This document shows positions 42,846-53,450 of a stretch of 64,000 nucleotides of DNA, one piece after another. The DNA is from Chrysaora quinquecirrha (taxonomy: Eukaryota; Cnidaria; Scyphozoa; Semaeostomeae; Pelagiidae). The notes below the pieces were generated by a model, which was given only the letters and a program-made list of their open reading frames with translations, did not search any database and was not told where the DNA came from. Where the stretch lies: positions 138,737 through 202,736 of the forward strand of contig JACTAT010000012.1 in NCBI GenBank assembly GCA_014526335.1. The letters run 5' to 3'. Each line of letters begins with the position of its first letter. Positions within the stretch are counted from its first letter, which is position 1. Position numbers and translations under genes: made by a program.

Positions 42846-43846
42846 GTGCAATACTCTGCCGCCCTGGCAGTAACTGGCGCTTGGAAGGGCATGTCTCATC
42901 AAAAAATTTACGATGAACTTGGTTGGGAATCGCTCAACCTCCGACGTTGGAGTAGACGCCTTGTTCTTTTCTATAAGATCATCAACAATTTAACTCCAGA
43001 TTACACAAGAGATCCTTTACCTCAGCTTCAGGAATCTGACTACAATCTCCGCAGACGAGCTGCAATAGGGCAAATACGTGCGAGAACAGAGAGATTCAAA
43101 TCAAGTTTCTATCCTAACTGTTTGTCGGAATGGGAAAAACTTGACCCTGTGATTCAACAATCCTGCTCAGTCAATGTTTTCAAGAAACAACTATTAGCAC
43201 TCATCCGTCCACCTCCAAAACTGGTCTACAACATTCATGACCCAAAAGGCTTATCAATTTTAACACAGCTTTGTGTTGGACTCAGCAAACTGAATTTTCA
43301 CAAATTGAAACATAACTTTAACGATACTTTAAATCCTTTGTGCCGGATAAATGATGGTATTGAGGATATGGAACATTTTTTGCTGCTCTGCCATGCTTAT
43401 AATAGATATAGACGTGATCTTCTCGACAGCGTGAATGCGATATTGCGACCCCATGGATTAGTAAACCTTTCGAATGAAAATTTACTAAAAATTATCCTGT
43501 ATGGCCACGAAAAGTTATAAATACAACAATTATCGAGGCAACTTTGAAATATATTCAGGCCTCAGAACGGTTTTAATAAGTTGTTGTTCGAATCTCTCTC
43601 TCGTGTAATGTGTAATGTGTCTTTTTTCCATTTCTTGTAATTATTTGTTGCTGTAATTATTTGTAATTGTTTTCTGTAATATTGTTATTTGTAATTTGTA
43701 ATTGGTAATATTTAAATGTAATTTGATTAGGTTTCTTTTTGTTAAATGTTATGCCGCAGGGTTGCTATGCATTTCCATGCTCCCTGTGGCATCGTCTTGT
43801 AACCCTTGTATGTAAACTGTAAATTTTACTGGAATAAAAAAAAAAA
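42846..43846 (+). mobile_element. CR1-like LINE 3' fragment inserted in the Rep-like gene
   Basis: Plus frame 42849-43520 encodes the ORF2 C-terminal region typical of CR1-like LINEs in cnidarians: AVTGAWKGMSHQKIYDELGW, ESLNLRRWSRRLVLFYKI and HFLLLCHAYNRYR. The rest to 43846 is 3' untranslated sequence with GTAATTTGTAATTG repeats and an A-rich end. It is flanked by AAGAGCTCTT (left copy 42836-42845, right copy 43846-43855), a 9-10-bp target duplication. Confidence 0.8.
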
Positions 43847-43998
43847 AGAGCTCTTTTTATCTTAGGGGACTCTGCATAGTCAGGATGGTTAAGACTTATG
43901 TAGCTGTTGTCCTCTTTTCTAACATAATTATAAGCATCATAATAACCAGTGGCAAAGTTACTAAAATGAAGTGCTATTTTGTGTTTCAGCATTACTCT

Positions 43999-44041
43999 GA
44001 GTTTGATGGCCTAGTCATTAAGTTTGATGGCCTAGTCATAA
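43999..44041. repeat. 21-bp tandem duplication in the Rep-like frame
   Basis: AGTTTGATGGCCTAGTCAT occurs twice in a row. Read on the minus strand, each copy carries TAG in the Rep frame, so the duplication adds two stops just after the HUH-like motif. Confidence 0.8.
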
Positions 44042-44569
44042 TGATGCCCTCCGATAGCATGGGTTTCTTTACAGCCAGACCAACGCACAATTTCTCCCTG
44101 TTTACCATGGCTAAAAGCATCGACTACTACCCTTGCAAATTGCTCTCTACCTTTAATTTTGTTATCATCTGCACGGGAATAGGTGACCAAATATGTGAAC
44201 TTTGGTTGATCACTCATTGATAGAATAATGTAGTGTAGACAACAATCTCTTGTATATAATACCAAGTATATTGAATTAAAGTGTGCTCAATTTGTTGGTG
44301 GGCTTTGTTAGGGTTATACAACTGTGGTGTAATTAGGCTCTCTTCATCTCTAACTTCGTCAATTGCAGCCATGATTTTGAGCTCCGCACTCTACGACGAC
44401 TTATTTCAACTGAACTGATTTGGTTTTGCACATCGATTTTATAGATTGATTGAACGTTATGTTTGAATTATTGCACCATCATGATGAAATCCATATGAAA
44501 AACAAACCAGTTTAAACCAGTTTCGGATATAAACCAATCAGATTGCAGGATTATTACGTCATTATCTGG

Positions 44570-45365
44570 GACTTTCCCTTCTTCTGGAAAGTTCCAACCA
44601 AAAAGATCACTACATCATTTTTTAGTAACATTACGTCATGAAAACCAGTTTAGCGAATTTTTCTCTTCTATCATCTACGTTTTCCAGTATATGTTGTTTT
44701 CCTACCACCATTGAGTTGCTCTTTCGCTTTTTCTCACACCTTTCCCCCCACCAGCTAATTTTCTTAAACCAGTCTCAACACATAACCCAGTTGCAGCTAT
44801 GGCACCGCCTTTTGCAGCTGCTTTTGCTCCCTTTAATGCGAATTTCTTTACGGCTTGTTTGCTAATATTTCTTGTCACTGCTCTTCCTCCTTGCTTAATT
44901 GCTTGTCTAACTGCTGCTCGCGCTAATGCGGAACCCATCTTTGTGGGATTTTCTAATGCTGTCTTTTATTACCACCTCTCATCAACTCAGCTGCTTCCTG
45001 GTCACCATCATTTTTTAACATGTCATCAATAGTCATTGAAGCAATAATAGTTCCTGCTACTGATGCCATGATTTGAAATCGGATTATTTAGTACATGCAA
45101 ATTTATCCAACTTTTTATTTGGTACCCCAACAGCTCTCCAGACTTCTATGGGTATAAATTGTTAAGGTTTATCTTTTTTCACCCCTTGTTTCCCAATTTG
45201 CGGTTTCAATTTCTGCTTTAAGCCTGGTAATTGTGTAATGCCAATCACTGTTTTGATAATCCAATTTTCAAGGTTTCCAATGAGACCTTTTCCTCTAATT
45301 CCTTTTAGGCGTTGTTGTCGCTTTCTACCCTGTCTCTTACGTTTACCAATCTTTAATTACTTGAT
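44570..45365 (-). CDS. Cluster of small overlapping basic ORFs upstream of the Rep-like gene
   Basis: Read on minus there are three small frames. At 45352-45167 is a very basic one (GKRKRQGRKRQQRLKGIRGK, then a hydrophobic core and IGKQGVKKDK); no ATG is visible, so it is partial or uses a distant start. At 45069-44953 is MASVAGTIIASMTIDDMLKN, ending RGGNKRQH. At 44938-44702 is MGSALARAAVRQAIKQGGRA..., with a lysine-rich amphipathic part and a glycine/alanine-rich hydrophobic patch. They are colinear with the Rep-like gene and closely packed, which looks more like a compact virus-like or plasmid-like element than host exons. No family is recognised. The grouping is an inference. Confidence 0.35.
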
Positions 45366-46204
45366 GGATGCATTTAAATTATAAGTGATTAAAGATGAAA
45401 GATATTCATAACTGTTCTAACTGTCCAATCTCTTTGCTATTTTAAAAGACATTCACATCTAATGAACTTTTCATACTTTCTTCTTTTCTCATGTTTACTC
45501 ATCTTTCTAATACGAGTTTATTTCCCTGAGCAAGCTGATGGTAGTCTTTTACCAATACACCCAGTCTTACGCTTATGCTTACAATTTCCTCTGATAATTT
45601 CGTAAGATGTATTACTTAAAGTGGTTATGACGCCAAAATTTTTATTGTCTTACTTTGTGAAACAAACATCGCTGATAACGATGGTGTAGTTTGTTTTTGA
45701 TTTGCAAATCATTTTATTAAGAAATATGGGTTTTATTTCACCCACTCTGCATAAAAAGTGTCCCAAGAAAGAACGCGGTCAGACCGTTGCGTCCCAGATC
45801 TCTGTGACGTAAAGTGTTTGTGTCGGATCTGCCTACTCTTCTTGCGCTATATGAGGTTCTACACAGGAAAAATTTAGTATGTACTTGTTTCTTTGACTTT
45901 GTATATCTGGAAAATGAACAAATATAAATTAGAAATTAATTCGTGAATTTAATTTCAAAGAATTGAAACGGGAGTGGGATAGGAGAATTGAGTGGGACAT
46001 TCAAATTGAAACCACAAATGCAAATTAATTAATGAGCCAATTATGCATTTGTTGATGAAAAAGATTATAATCATGTTCATGAAAAAGATTAAACATTTGT
46101 TAATGAAACAATTATAAATTTGTTTAAGAAAAAATTAAATATTAAACAATAGTACTTACCTCTTGTGGCTTACAGCATGAAGTAATTAAATTCTTTTGTG
46201 TGAA

Positions 46205-46452
46205 AGGATTTTCCCCTCCCGTAAGGGGAACCTAAGGAAATCCTCTTCAAGTGCGACATCATATGCAAAGTCTGCACAGCGAATCTGACGCTGAGGAGGA
46301 GCATGTAGTAATTAAACTCTTGTAGTTCTTAAGTAATCAGACATCTCAGTAGGGGAACCTCCAGGAATCCTCTTCACGTGTGGTGCCGCCTCTGAGGTGT
46401 GCGCTGCGAATCTACCGCTAGGGAGGAGGAGGAGGAAGCTAAGTAATTAAAC
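46205..46452. repeat. Two-copy ~135-bp repeat
   Basis: GTAGGGGAACCTCCAGGAATCCTCTTCACGTG..., then GCGAATCTACCGCTAGGGAGGAGGA and AAGTAATTAAAC, at about 46348-46452. It repeats with about 80% likeness the segment at about 46208-46318. Confidence 0.6.
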
Positions 46453-46529
46453 ATTTTCAAGTAATTGAAATATGAATTTTTTAAATTTGAACGTCTGAAA
46501 AAAAGCATAAAACAGTTAACAACTACTGT

Positions 46530-47837
46530 ATTAGACATGATAGTCACCACTTTTCATGGCAAGCCTTTGATATTTGGTTGGGCAACGTTTCAGGAGAGAT
46601 CCATCTCCCATCATCGGGCAATGAGAAATGTGGTTTTTTTCCTATTAATTGCAAAGGTCGGATTGTAAGGTTTAAAATTGACCAGACCTGGGAGGAAGCA
46701 TGGGAATTTTTGGCACTCAATTTCTAAGATTTGTTGCGCCAAATTTGGGTTCAGTGGAAATTTTGATGTTATTCAACCAGATTTCTGGGATTGAGTGAGA
46801 TACTTGATTGATACAAGGAGTTGATAGAACTCAGTGAATGCTTTCTTTAACAAGTCTGTTTTTCCAGTTCTTATCCTCATCAATCACTGAAATGTTATCC
46901 CAATCCATCTGGTGTTTTTCTGTCCAACAGTGATTGGCAAGATCACTTTCTCAATTCGACCATTGGTCACATTTGATTTGTATTCTTTGAGCCTAGTTCC
47001 TGTCTCTCTGTTCGATTGTCTTATATATGATTTAGGACAATCTCTGCGTGGTATTCTGTATACCATTTTTGATTTTTCGAGGTCGTCACCTTTGTCTTTT
47101 GGCCTTGAAAGCGACTTTTTAAGTGTATTATGGGAATAAAAAGTACACCTTATATTTTGTTTAGACAAAGTTCGATGGATCTTTTCACTTGTGCCTCTGA
47201 TGTATGGTAGGTTCATAGAACATTAAGGCTCCTCTTTGTCAGCCTCAGTATTCTGTCTGGGCTTTAAGATTTTCCTTGTGACCTTGCGTATATCTTCTTG
47301 TTTATATTCATTGGCCTTTAGAACACTTGAGATCCTTTGTACTCGTTATCTAGATCATCAAGATTGCTCGTGATTGATTTCGCTCTGTTGAAGAGAGAAG
47401 ATATGACACTGTTTTTGACACTGTCCAAGTGAAGGTGAAATGGTGAAGGTGAAATGGTGTTTTAGCGCCAGTCGCTAGGATCTCAGTAGTAGGTTAACTA
47501 ATCGAGACCTCGACCCTGGCTGCGACGCTACCGTGGCTGGGCTCGAACCCTGACCACATTGAGCTTCTGACACCACGAGTCAGCTGGATTACACCACGAC
47601 GCCACAGCACCTTCATGCGAGTCGGCATTTAGGTATTGGTCAGTGTGAGTGGGCTTCCTGTACACTGATACACTTAGACTTTTATTGGCATTCCGTTGAA
47701 TCTCAGTGTCGAGGAAGGCTAGTTTTCCATCATTCTCTACCTCTGTAGTGAACTTCAATTTCACATGTGGAGAATTGATGTGCTTATAGAAATTTTCAAC
47801 TACTACTCGTCAACAACTAGTCGGACGTCTAAGTCCT
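46530..47837 (-). mobile_element. Penelope-like element with GIY-YIG domain, interrupted by a SINE
   Basis: On minus, the right part (47815-47615) reads FYKHINSPHVKLKFTTEVE...DGKLAFLDTEIQRN and SVYRKPTHTDQYLNADSH, the C-terminal thumb region of a Penelope reverse transcriptase. A SINE then intervenes (47614-47431). To its left, 47216-46884 continues with NLPYIRGTSEKI, RCTFYSHNTLKKSLSRPKDK and the GIY-YIG region CPKSYIRQSNRETGTRLKEY. At 46534-46640 is the shared 3' repeat. Frames are broken. The upstream end is cut at 47838. Confidence 0.8.
47431..47614 (-). mobile_element. tRNA-derived SINE (family A) inside the Penelope element
   Basis: A minus copy of the SINE at 22622-22804, with head (ATTACACCACGACGCCAC) on the right and a GAAGGTGAAATGGTGAAGG tail on the left. 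It separates the reverse-transcriptase and endonuclease parts of the Penelope element. Confidence 0.8.
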
Positions 47838-47860
47838 TAGACTTGCCCCAAGTCTATTTC
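47838..47860 (+). repeat. Palindromic terminus resembling the helicase-type Academ end
   Basis: TAGACTTGCCCCAAGTCTA differs by one base over its first 17 from 55046 (TAGACTTGTCCCAAGTC). It abuts the point where Penelope coding sequence stops. It could be the end of another, probably non-autonomous, copy. No matching right end was found. Confidence 0.4.
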
Positions 47861-47864
47861 TTAA

Positions 47865-49040
47865 TATCCTTCTCCAAAGGTCCACCATTCCATGGAAACA
47901 AAGGAGAGTGCGAGAGAAATACACTTGTACCTTTCCCTCATTCATGAATAATTAATGAGATTCCTGCTCTTGAAAGTAGAATGTCACACTTGCATCCTAC
48001 TCATTTCAACTACCTTGTTCTTTATAACAAATCTTGGTCAGTTCTTTATAATTATTAGCATTTATTGTTTCAATTGATAATGATAAAGATTATATAATAG
48101 TAAATTAATATCATATCAAGGACAGTTAAGATTCCAATAGTAAATAAAAATCAAATGAATGCTAATTAAGTTTCAAATAGAAAATGAACGATACAGTACC
48201 TATTAATGATAATAATACTATATCATATTAATTTTTTGTGGTCTTACCATATCTGAAGATGGAATCGTGAAATGTCCTTTTGCTCACTTGCGCTTTTTCT
48301 GTTCACCAATCTGATAAGAGAAGGCAGGCAGCCAAATAGCGTAAGTACAACTACTAAGAAAACCTGAACTGACAGCCTACTGTGATCTTCTATTCTTCTT
48401 GGAAGGTGAATACCCTCTGGTATTAACGGTCCTTTTTTATGTCAGGACTTAATGGTTCTAAAGCTCTCAGGGGTCTCACACCCTAGGGTCTGGTTTTTAC
48501 AGTATGCCATAATCACTTATGCTTATTAGGGAGATTAAAATATATGGAGAAAGCCGATATAAATCTCAATTTCATATTCACCTCATCATAGAATTTCGAA
48601 TTTATTGACAAAAGTAAAAAATCCTTACAAATTAGCCACTCCTCCAATGCTATTGTGCATGACCCTCTTCCTGTCTTCATCAATTATGATCAATTCACAA
48701 ACAGAGTTAAATATAAATGTCATCATTTGAGTTAGTATTGGCTTTGATGCCTGCTGTGCATTGGTTGAATAGGAACTTAAATTTATTTCTTCGCATGTTC
48801 AAAATCAAGGTTTAGCAAAATAGAAACATAAGCTATCATTTGCATCAAAACAGGGTAGAAGCCATAAATTATAATCAGTCAAAAATCCCAAAATAAGTGA
48901 CGTGTAAATATGCGCATGTAATCTCACTTGATCAAGATTGCGATCCCACAAACGTTGTTCCCACTTTGGAGGTGGACCACAAAGAAAATTTTATGGAATA
49001 ATTAGTGAAAACAAGTATTGACCCATGATCTGAAACCTAA
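47865..49040. other. AT-rich, no gene seen
   Basis: A/T-rich stretches (48050-48250) and unremarkable sequence. No domain, splice-flanked exon or long repeat is recognised. Confidence 0.4.
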
Positions 49041-49829
49041 AGGCCTGGATACACTATTGGATATTGCAATTACATATTCACCAGACATGCCAAAATGTCA
49101 GTGTAACATACCCTAAGATATTTGATGAGGGATTAAAAGAAGGAAACACATCTCTAATCAAGCTGAGGGAAAAATCGAATTGATTTGATTTTATTCCGAA
49201 TATCTTATGTAAAAGAATGCAGACATAAAGATATGGACTGTCTGGTGACATAATGCCATGCGAATTCTGAAGGATGAACTTTTCAGGGAGCCATTTTGCA
49301 TTTTCTATTTTAGTTTGCCATTGCACTTCGAAAATGTTATTAATATTTCACCAAAATCAAAAGAAAAACTGTTTGAGACCATGCTTTGGAAGTATCTGGC
49401 TCACCAAACTACGAAAAATAGACTTGCAGCATGATTTTCTGCTTATTTCTGATCTCATTTTTGAGAGAGGAGAGAAATAGGCTATGCTTTTCTATATAAA
49501 ATTAAAGGAAAAAATCAAGGGGCGATTCACTCCTTGAACTCTCCTACACCTTTGATAGAAAGCCAATTGTTTTCACAGAAATCCCTTGGAGATCCTTATG
49601 TTTTCATAACAATCTTGTACACTTTTTTGAAGAGTGAATTGCCCTTGAAAAAATCTTCTTTTCTCAGCTCAGATGTGGATTTACTGAAATCAGGCAGCGC
49701 CGAAATGAATGGAATATCTGATGGACGTGTTATACTGTTAGATATTCCATTATATATATAATTCCTTGTTTTTGATACTACAGTCTTTATGGAATATCTA
49801 GTGGAATATCTAATAGTGTAACCGGGCCT
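49041..49829. mobile_element. 789-bp non-autonomous DNA transposon, TSD TAA
   Basis: The left end AGGCCTGGATACACTATTGG pairs with the right end, whose inverse is AGGCCCGGTTACACTATTAG. Both flanks are TAA (49038-49040 and 49830-49832). A 3-bp TAA/TTA duplication suggests PIF/Harbinger, but the interior has no transposase. Near the right end GGAATATC motifs repeat in both directions. Confidence 0.75.
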
Positions 49830-49832
49830 TAA

Positions 49833-51055
49833 GAAAATATTTCCATCCATAAATTCAGCACTCTATTGGATTGTATCTGCTGATGGACTCATTTGGTGTG
49901 ACCATGTGATGAAACACCACATGTTGGACTATATTGGGTTTGTTATGGGAAACAAATGCTTTTTCGATAATAAAAGAAAGGTAATGATATTTCCCCTCAA
50001 CTCTCACAAACAACTAGTCTGGATATGACGTAGAAATGGCCGGTACCATTAGAAAAAGGTGATGGAGTCTTTTATTCAGACTTTGATTCAAAAAAGAATT
50101 TTCAATGAGAGTCATTATCACCAATTATCCATCATTGAAAGGTAAAGAGAGAGCTGACAACTTGTAAACAAACAATTTCAACTATGCCATTAGAATTCTT
50201 AATTTATTTACGGGACAAATTCACATCTCTTGACTAGGGCTTTATGTCAATTTTCTGCTTACAACATAATAGTTGTCACAGGCTATTATGAAACTTTACA
50301 CATTTTGTCTGTAACTTAATTGATGGAAAATCTGAAATCTGAATCAGTCACCAGTCTGTACATTCAACAACCAAAATTAAACATTGTGTGGAGTTTAATA
50401 TTATACAGAATCATCATTTCTGGGACAGAAAGTATGGATGCTCTTGATGAACTTCGTGTACTGGAATTGTGGGTAAAAGATTTCCGGTAATTTTCGGTAG
50501 TAAACTCGTGAATCATTGTACGAAGTCCTTTGTTTCAGTTGCAAATCGTATGCTCTCCTCAAGGAAGATACTAATTTCCCGGAGGCACTTAAGCTTGAAA
50601 TCATGCTTACTTATAAAAAAATCGCTATGCATCTCTGTTGCGTTTCTTTGGGCTTTCAAGTGTACTTGGCAGAATCATTCGATCATTCTACCATGATGAA
50701 AACTATATTTTCAAATCAGTTGATGATACAGTTATCTACCCGATAATTGAGGCTCCTCAAAGAGAGAGCCTAGCAAGACTGTGGTCTAACACTGCAGGCT
50801 GGAAAGACCATTTGCTATCATTTCAGGTGAACCACTTTGTACCCTAAATTATAATTTGGAAGTTTTGTTTTTGTGACCATTCTTTTCGAGACATGCAATT
50901 TATTTTAACTATTATTTAATTTCATTATAATTCTGCTGCCCATCTGCAACCTCATCAGTGAGTTGTTTCATCGAATCAGAGTCGAGTCGTTTATAAACTG
51001 ATTTTGAAGCGTCCGTTCTTTGTTCGAACCGATTTCTGGGAATATTCGAATTACC
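49833..51055. other. No gene recognised
   Basis: A few frames of about 70 codons lie at 50469-50847. None shows a motif or convincing splice signals. Confidence 0.35.
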
Positions 51056-51944
51056 TCACTCCTCCTCAGCGTTCAATGTTGGCTTCTCCGCATCAATAAA
51101 TATTGCCTCTGTTACTTGTTGCAACACTGGGTCTTTCGGGCATGTTTGTAGTACTTTTATGGATATATCCTCTTCTACAGAGTTATGTTTTTCAACCATG
51201 TGTTGCCAAAAGACAGACGAGTTTTCCTTTTTCTCAGACTTACTTGCGTGTTCCCCATACCTCTCACATTTATCCAATGTAGTTATCCTCACATTGAATT
51301 TTGTAAACAACATCCCTGGTTTTGCAATTTATAGATGAATTTGTTTTACACGAGTGGCATTCTGCATCTTCACCATTTGGTATTTTAAATGGACCAGACT
51401 TTCTAATATGTCGTTTTATTTGTTTTCCTGATTTCTCCACTATTCAGATTTTAAGCCCTGCTTCTTTTGCAATCTTTCTGCTTTCCTTTGCTAATTCGCT
51501 ATGAGGTGTAGTGTCCATAAATAGAACAGTCCAAAAACCTCCTTTTGCATACAATGTGTTTCTTTTGTTTCCCTTTTCTTTGTCTCTTTCCTCTCTGTTG
51601 CAAAATTTTTTTCTGTACATCGGATACACCCCATTTTTATCATTTTCGATGATCTTCTTGTATTTTTTATTTGCTTTCTTGTATATTGTGATTCTGTTCT
51701 TTTGTGTGTATCCTGAGAATTGCAGACGGTCTATAAAATGTTGAACATGTTTACTTCTCTTGTTGTTGTCACATAGAGGTGATATGTTGCGCATTGTTCT
51801 GAAAAGATCTGCGACCAAGATATTCACTTTGGTATCCTGAGAGAGGGCAGACGTTTTGTTGACTACATGCTTGCTTGCAATTGGTTTCATGTAGTGAGAG
51901 TGAAGAATCTGAGATTTTGTTGTACCTGTGAACTTGACAGGCAT
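51056..51944 (-). pseudogene. Retroelement ORF with GIY-YIG endonuclease end (Penelope-type or related)
   Basis: The minus frame 51944-51444 includes VADLFRTMRNISPLCDNNKR and KGGFWTVLFMDTTPHSELAK. After one in-frame TGA (about 51447) it continues as IVEKSGKQIKRHIRKSGPF, a Cys-x2-Cys pair (CHSC), and VVYKIQC..NYIG, which is the GIY-YIG start. A shift then leads into 51313-51056 (ERYGEHASKS, FWQHMVEKH). GIY-YIG tails of this type occur on reverse-transcriptase elements common in cnidarians. The RT core is not complete here. It is pseudogenic. Confidence 0.6.
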
Positions 51945-52106
51945 AATCCATCATTCTAAATCCAGTACCAGCATTCTTCCATTATCATGATTTGATGGGT
52001 AATCCATTGTTAGTTGTATGCTGCTATGTACACTGTTTGCAATCTCTTGGATATTTTTCATCGTTGCTTTATCTTAGAAATACCAAACATTGATGTGATT
52101 TTTTTT

Positions 52107-52428
52107 TCAAGAAAAACGACAAGGATCGAAGTTCTTCAAGCAGCTCCTTTGGGATGTGGTACTGTGGTCTTCCTGGAAGACCACTTTTTGATGTTGTTGG
52201 ATTTGAAGAGCGGATTGTTGCAAATTAAGAAGACAATAGCAGATGGTTAAATTGTCTGTGAAGTTCTTGAAATACTTCAGCCAGGCTTTCCAAATCACGT
52301 TTATCATTTTCAGAGACAAAATTTTGAATCACCAAAGTTAGCCACTGTGCTACTTCACCAATCAAACCAACATGAGTTGCCTCATTACACATAGTTTTTT
52401 TTATAAGCAACTGCTTATAAGCAACCAA
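52107..52428 (-). pseudogene. Transposon ORF fragment with a GRPxYxIPKE DNA-binding-like module
   Basis: The frame 52428-52225 (VGLIGEVAQWLTLVIQNF, LAEVFQELHRQFNHLL) is followed in another frame at about 52215-52107 by SGLPGRPQYHIPKELLEELR. The GRP.Y.IP...L..L phrase is the linker before the helix-turn-helix of a widespread family of integrase-type transposon proteins in fish and invertebrates. Only this N-terminal part is present. Confidence 0.45.
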
Positions 52429-52764
52429 GATGTAGATGGACTAAAAATTTAAGCAACTTATAGTACCACAGTAAAAAACCTAAGAAACTTTTTAAATTTT
52501 TGATAATTGAGTTTTTGATCACTGCAAGCAATCGAGGATTGATCAACATTGAAACTATTTCCTCCCATATCCACGGAGTGTTTATCATTAAGTGAGAAAT
52601 TTCAATGAGAGGTTTCCAGTTAACTTTAACTGCAAAGTCTTTAATGGTAACAATATCAACAAGGAGAAATGATTCCAGTCATTTTATGTGCAATGTTAGA
52701 ATTTGCTGTTTTTCTAGCCTCTATACTATTCTCAGGGCAAAAAGATACAGTTAAAATTAAGCAA

Positions 52765-53030
52765 CTACCAAGCAACATTTGCAACTAAAAGATGGTCATA
52801 AAAGGTCCGAGAATAAGCAACTTTTTGAACTAGGGCCGAGCGAAGTTGCTTATAAAAACCGTGTGTAGAATCACGCATATCTTGATTGACTTCATGTGGC
52901 CTTTGAAAATTAGAGATAAGAGCTTGGGACTTGACAATAATTTGCAGAAGAAAGCCTTCAATGTCGTCTTCCATGTTGTTCAGCTCGAGTTTGCACAAAT
53001 AAAAACAAAACAAATGAGAATAAAATGTCC
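52765..53030 (-). other. Open frame without recognised family
   Basis: The minus frame includes MEDDIEGFLLQIIVKSQALI and STHGFYKQLRSALVQK. It could be the first exon of the transposon fragment at 52107-52428, since both have the helical, leucine-rich look of its N-terminus. This is not certain. Confidence 0.3.
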
Positions 53031-53211
53031 AGCTGGTCGTGCTCACCCCAAGAACATTGCATATATTTTTTTGTATTGCATATGTTTTTTGCATTGCATA
53101 TATTTTTATCTTACATTGCATCAATTGCAAACATTTATATTGTACTGCAAGCAATTAATGCTTACAATGCAAACATTTATATTGTATTGCATACATAATA
53201 ACAATTTCCAC

Positions 53212-53450
53212 CACGAATGCTTTCCACCTTGACAGATCGATACAAGTCTGAATTGGCAACGACTAATCACTCATAGAATGGCAAATACAAATGATTCAGA
53301 TAGTTCTGGCATTGAAGAGCATAATAACGCTTTCCACCGCGAATGCTTTCCATCTTGAGAGATCGATACGAGTCTGAATTGGCAACAACTAATCACTCAT
53401 AGAATGGCAAATACAAATGATTCAGATAGTTCTGGCATTATTCAGGGAAT
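53212..53450 (+). repeat. ~121-bp tandem duplication at the 5' end of a LINE
   Basis: The unit CACCACGAATGCTTTCCACC...AATCACTCATAGAATGGCAAATACAAATG...AGTTCTGGCATT occurs at about 53213-53330 and 53334-53450 with few differences. The second copy carries the ATG (53404) of LINE ORF1. The first ATG copy leads nowhere. Confidence 0.75.

Larger units (their letters stand above)
42540..44219 (-). pseudogene. HUH-endonuclease Rep-like gene, split by a LINE
   Basis: The first segment is 44219 to 43856: ATG at 44219-44217, a TYLVTYS strand motif, then KETHAIGGHHY, which has the shape of the metal-binding H.H(Y/H) site of rolling-circle HUH nucleases. Next comes ATGYYDAYNYVRKED with a Y...Y..K block near a possible catalytic tyrosine. 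The second segment continues in the same frame from 42845 to about 42540 (ARQDILNEESS..., KKAKKRLSPADLHSIIVEN). The LINE at 42846-43846 lies between, flanked by AGAGCTCTT. There is also an in-frame TAG pair at 44010-44034, caused by a 21-bp direct repeat right after the HUH-like site. Such Rep-like genes occur in ssDNA viruses and in elements of animal genomes; I cannot tell which this was. It is clearly non-functional. No helicase domain is visible. Confidence 0.5.

Noticed and set aside
45700..45880. GC-richer stretch considered as a small structured RNA
   Set aside because: No snRNA, snoRNA or tRNA motif could be matched by eye. It may only be transposon sequence.
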